A DNA stretch of 6,766 bases from Acidobacteriota bacterium (GTDB lineage: Bacteria > Acidobacteriota > Terriglobia > Terriglobales > Acidobacteriaceae): positions 1 through 6,766 of the forward strand of contig JAJYAE010000239.1 in assembly GCA_021779695.1 (NCBI GenBank), read 5' to 3'. This document shows positions 5,575 to 6,766 of this stretch, piece by piece. How positions within the stretch are numbered: the first letter of the stretch is position 1; each line of letters starts with the position of its first letter. A model generated the notes under the pieces. That model made no database searches and was not told the DNA's origin. It was given only the letters and a program-made list of their open reading frames with translations. The translations under genes were made by a program, and so were the position numbers.

Positions 5575-5817
5575 ATGGGTGACAACGAGTATCAACATCT
5601 CTTACGAAAAGCTCGAGACGCGAAGCGCGGCGGCCGAGAAGCATGGGATGTCATGTCTACCGGCGAAAAGGTTGCAGTTGCGCTCGTACTGAATCGGCCA
5701 GAATGGTTGACCGAGTACGGCTATACGATCCCTGAAGCCATTGATCGCACCGGTGCCGAGTGGGTTTCGTTGATCCCCAAAGTTGCCCGCGACCTCGCAG
5801 ATGAGGATGCGACCTGA
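5575..5817 (+). CDS. Small hypothetical protein, 80 aa
   Basis: I do not recognise a named family. ATG 5575 is preferred over the in-frame ATG at 5563 because GGAG (5565-5568) lies 6 nt before it, while nothing resembling a ribosome-binding site precedes 5563; the longer form would be 84 aa. The protein begins with a basic, probably helical segment (YQHLLRKARDAKRGGREAWDVM), continues with a helical middle (TGEKVAVALVLNRPEWLTEYGYT) and ends acidic (VARDLADEDAT). There is no membrane segment or signal peptide. It starts a rightward series of small genes, divergent from the resolvase. The base composition and codon use look ordinary, so I think it is a genuine accessory gene of unknown role. Confidence 0.68.
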   Translation: MGDNEYQHLLRKARDAKRGGREAWDVMSTGEKVAVALVLNRPEWLTEYGYTIPEAIDRTGAEWVSLIPKVARDLADEDAT

Positions 5818-5875
5818 AAAGGGCGAGCGCTCGATGAAGAGTTGTTTCGACAGGTAACAAGGAGGGAGTGTCAAA

Positions 5876-6056
5876 ATGCAGATAGCCCGTTTTTCATCGA
5901 TTGACGATGATGAATGCCAGTGGGACGAAGCGGCATACGAGGCCGGGTATCAGGCACGGCAGGAGGGAGCCCCGGCTTCCATCACAGTCTTGGCGCGCGG
6001 ACTGGGCCGATGCTGACATGGATTACCTTCAGCAAGCTAGAAGCCGCATCCAGTGA
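5876..6056 (+). pseudogene. Small acidic protein gene interrupted by a one-base frameshift
   Basis: A very good ribosome-binding site (AAGGAGG near 5859-5865) precedes ATG 5876. The frame reads MQIARFSSIDDDECQWDEAAY, then an EAGYQARQEG segment, and stops at 6014-6016 after 46 aa with a tail unlike the rest (VLARGLGRC). Removing one C from the CCCC tract at 5970-5973 moves reading to a frame that continues as ARLPSQSWRADWADADMDYLQ to a TGA at 6054-6056, giving a coherent 59-aa acidic protein. The pattern GYxARxxG followed by WxxxWxDADM is faintly like small ribosome-modulation-factor-like (Rmf/CrpP-type) proteins; that resemblance is from memory and weak. The break may be a true mutation, a sequencing error, or +1 programmed frameshifting at CCC-C. 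If the frameshift is not accepted, the plain CDS is 5876-6016. Confidence 0.6.
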
Positions 6057-6155
6057 GCTTGGCGTCCGTGGGACGGCGAGGCTTCCCAACCTCGCAGCGA
6101 ATTCTAGCAACCTGAGTATACGCCTGAAGACGAAGACCAACGCAGGTAGAGGCGA

Positions 6156-6578
6156 ATGATTGATCTCAAAGGGAGAACGTACCTTGTCAGCCTGGTCAAG
6201 CAGCGTTTCGCACCAATGACGCGATTCCTCGGACCACCGTATGCAGGAGAAATAGAGATTGACGGGCTGAGAGGTCCACTCTGGCTCGGCGAAGGTCCGC
6301 TTTGGATTTGGGGCGTGAATCGTAATACGGCTAAACCCGGCCTCTCAGATGAGCAAGTGGCTAATGCCGCGTCTGCTGACTTTCTGGTGCGGCATCTCCT
6401 AATTTCATGTTCGGATCTGATGGTGGACCTGGTTCGTCACTTGGATTTGATTGAGGGAACTGGTGGGTCGTCATCGGCTCTGCTCCGCTACTACCTTGAA
6501 AACCCCGCCGCGACCGTGATCGACGGAATAGCCCTTCAGAGGATCTTGTGTGATGTGACAAATCAAACAGTCCAGTAG
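6156..6578 (+). CDS. Hypothetical protein, 140 aa
   Basis: I do not recognise this protein. The start follows AGGTAGAGG (6144-6152), with GAGG only 3 nt from the ATG and AGG 9 nt away; an in-frame stop at 6147 rules out a longer form. The N-terminal half has the look of small beta-strands with Gly/Pro turns (GPPYAGEIEIDGLRGPLWLGEGPLWIWG, about 26-54). The C-terminal half is helical (LSDEQVANAASADFLVRHLL, then DLMVDLVRHLDLIEG). No transmembrane segment, signal peptide or catalytic motif is evident. It follows the frameshifted gene by 99 bp in the same direction and may share its transcript. The first Met could also be a little downstream at residue 21, but no better ribosome-binding site is seen there. 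Confidence 0.6.
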   Translation: MIDLKGRTYLVSLVKQRFAPMTRFLGPPYAGEIEIDGLRGPLWLGEGPLWIWGVNRNTAKPGLSDEQVANAASADFLVRHLLISCSDLMVDLVRHLDLIEGTGGSSSALLRYYLENPAATVIDGIALQRILCDVTNQTVQ

Positions 6579-6704
6579 AAAGCAGCTCGTTCTCAAGAGC
6601 GTTCGGCCTGGTTTACTATGGTTGCTATCTACTGCTATGCGGTAGGACCTTCAAGAATAGCGGACGTTTGTGAGATAGCGAGACTGGGGAGGGAAGACGC
6701 TCTG

Positions 6705-6766
6705 ATGGTGTTCACGATCATTGGCAAGCTCGTCGGTATAGTCCTCATCCTCTGTGGTCTGCTATT
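6705..6766 (+). CDS. Start of a small membrane or secreted protein, truncated by the window end
   Basis: From ATG 6705 the frame reads MVFTIIGKLVGIVLILCGLL and runs off the window. The segment is strongly hydrophobic with one Lys near the N-terminus, as in a transmembrane helix or signal anchor. A ribosome-binding site GGGGAGGG (6686-6693) lies 11 nt upstream, slightly far but purine-rich. The same frame is open back to an ATG at 6618, which would add 29 residues, but no ribosome-binding site precedes that codon. The LILC does not meet the usual lipobox because Leu precedes the Cys. No function can be given. Confidence 0.45.
   Translation, partial: MVFTIIGKLVGIVLILCGLL

Noticed and set aside
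5824..5833. Perfect 10-bp palindrome CGAGCGCTCG after the 80-aa gene
   Set aside because: Short, no T-tract follows, and length is within chance expectation in this composition.
5914..6159. 81-aa frame overlapping the next start by ATGA
   Set aside because: The overlap with ATG 6156 looks like coupling, but the start has no ribosome-binding site and the first half lies out of frame over the better-initiated 5876 gene. A shorter form from ATG 6010 cannot be excluded.
1..6766. CRISPR array, tRNA, rRNA, insertion-sequence ends
   Set aside because: No regularly spaced repeats, no cloverleaf-like or rRNA-like stretch and no transposase or terminal inverted repeats were seen by eye on either strand.

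Overview
The window looks like an accessory, probably plasmid-borne or integrative-element, segment of a bacterial genome of moderately high GC. The evidence is the gene content: an SOS-mutagenesis cassette, a small serine resolvase next to a stand-alone type IA topoisomerase, and several small orphan genes. No replication, conjugation or ribosomal gene is present to fix the host. The protein style is compatible with a soil bacterium such as an acidobacterium, but that is a guess.

Left part (1-2067): two divergent transcription units share a 68-bp intergenic region. Leftward is the 5' part of an SRAP (YedK/HMCES-type) abasic-site-shielding protein, cut by the window edge. Rightward are a full-length UmuD-like S24 protease and a full-length UmuC-like Y-family polymerase, 4 nt apart. 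Together they form a compact DNA-damage-tolerance module: SRAP protects abasic sites in single-stranded DNA, and UmuD'2C copies across lesions. The shared intergenic region has an AT-rich dyad (GAAT-N8-ATTC) that is the best candidate operator.

Middle (2068-2881): a 377-bp stretch without a convincing gene holds a very strong GC hairpin just after umuC and a candidate promoter. It is followed by an unrecognised 87-aa gene with an excellent ribosome-binding site. A possible 39-aa ORF and a leftward intrinsic terminator fill the space before topA.

Right-centre (2882-5530): a leftward two-gene operon encodes a Tn3/Hin-type serine resolvase followed after 7 nt by a type IA topoisomerase with a C4 zinc finger and a Toprim_Crpt tail. 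The AT-rich region upstream carries an 8-bp inverted repeat and several TGATA/TATCA half-sites. It is a good candidate for the resolvase's own recombination or operator site. Such a pair would suit multimer resolution and topological maintenance of a plasmid.

Right (5531-6766): a rightward run of small unknown genes: an 80-aa protein, a 59-aa acidic protein that appears broken by one extra base in a CCCC tract, a 140-aa unknown protein, and the start of a membrane protein that leaves the window. No tRNA, rRNA, CRISPR array or insertion sequence was recognised.
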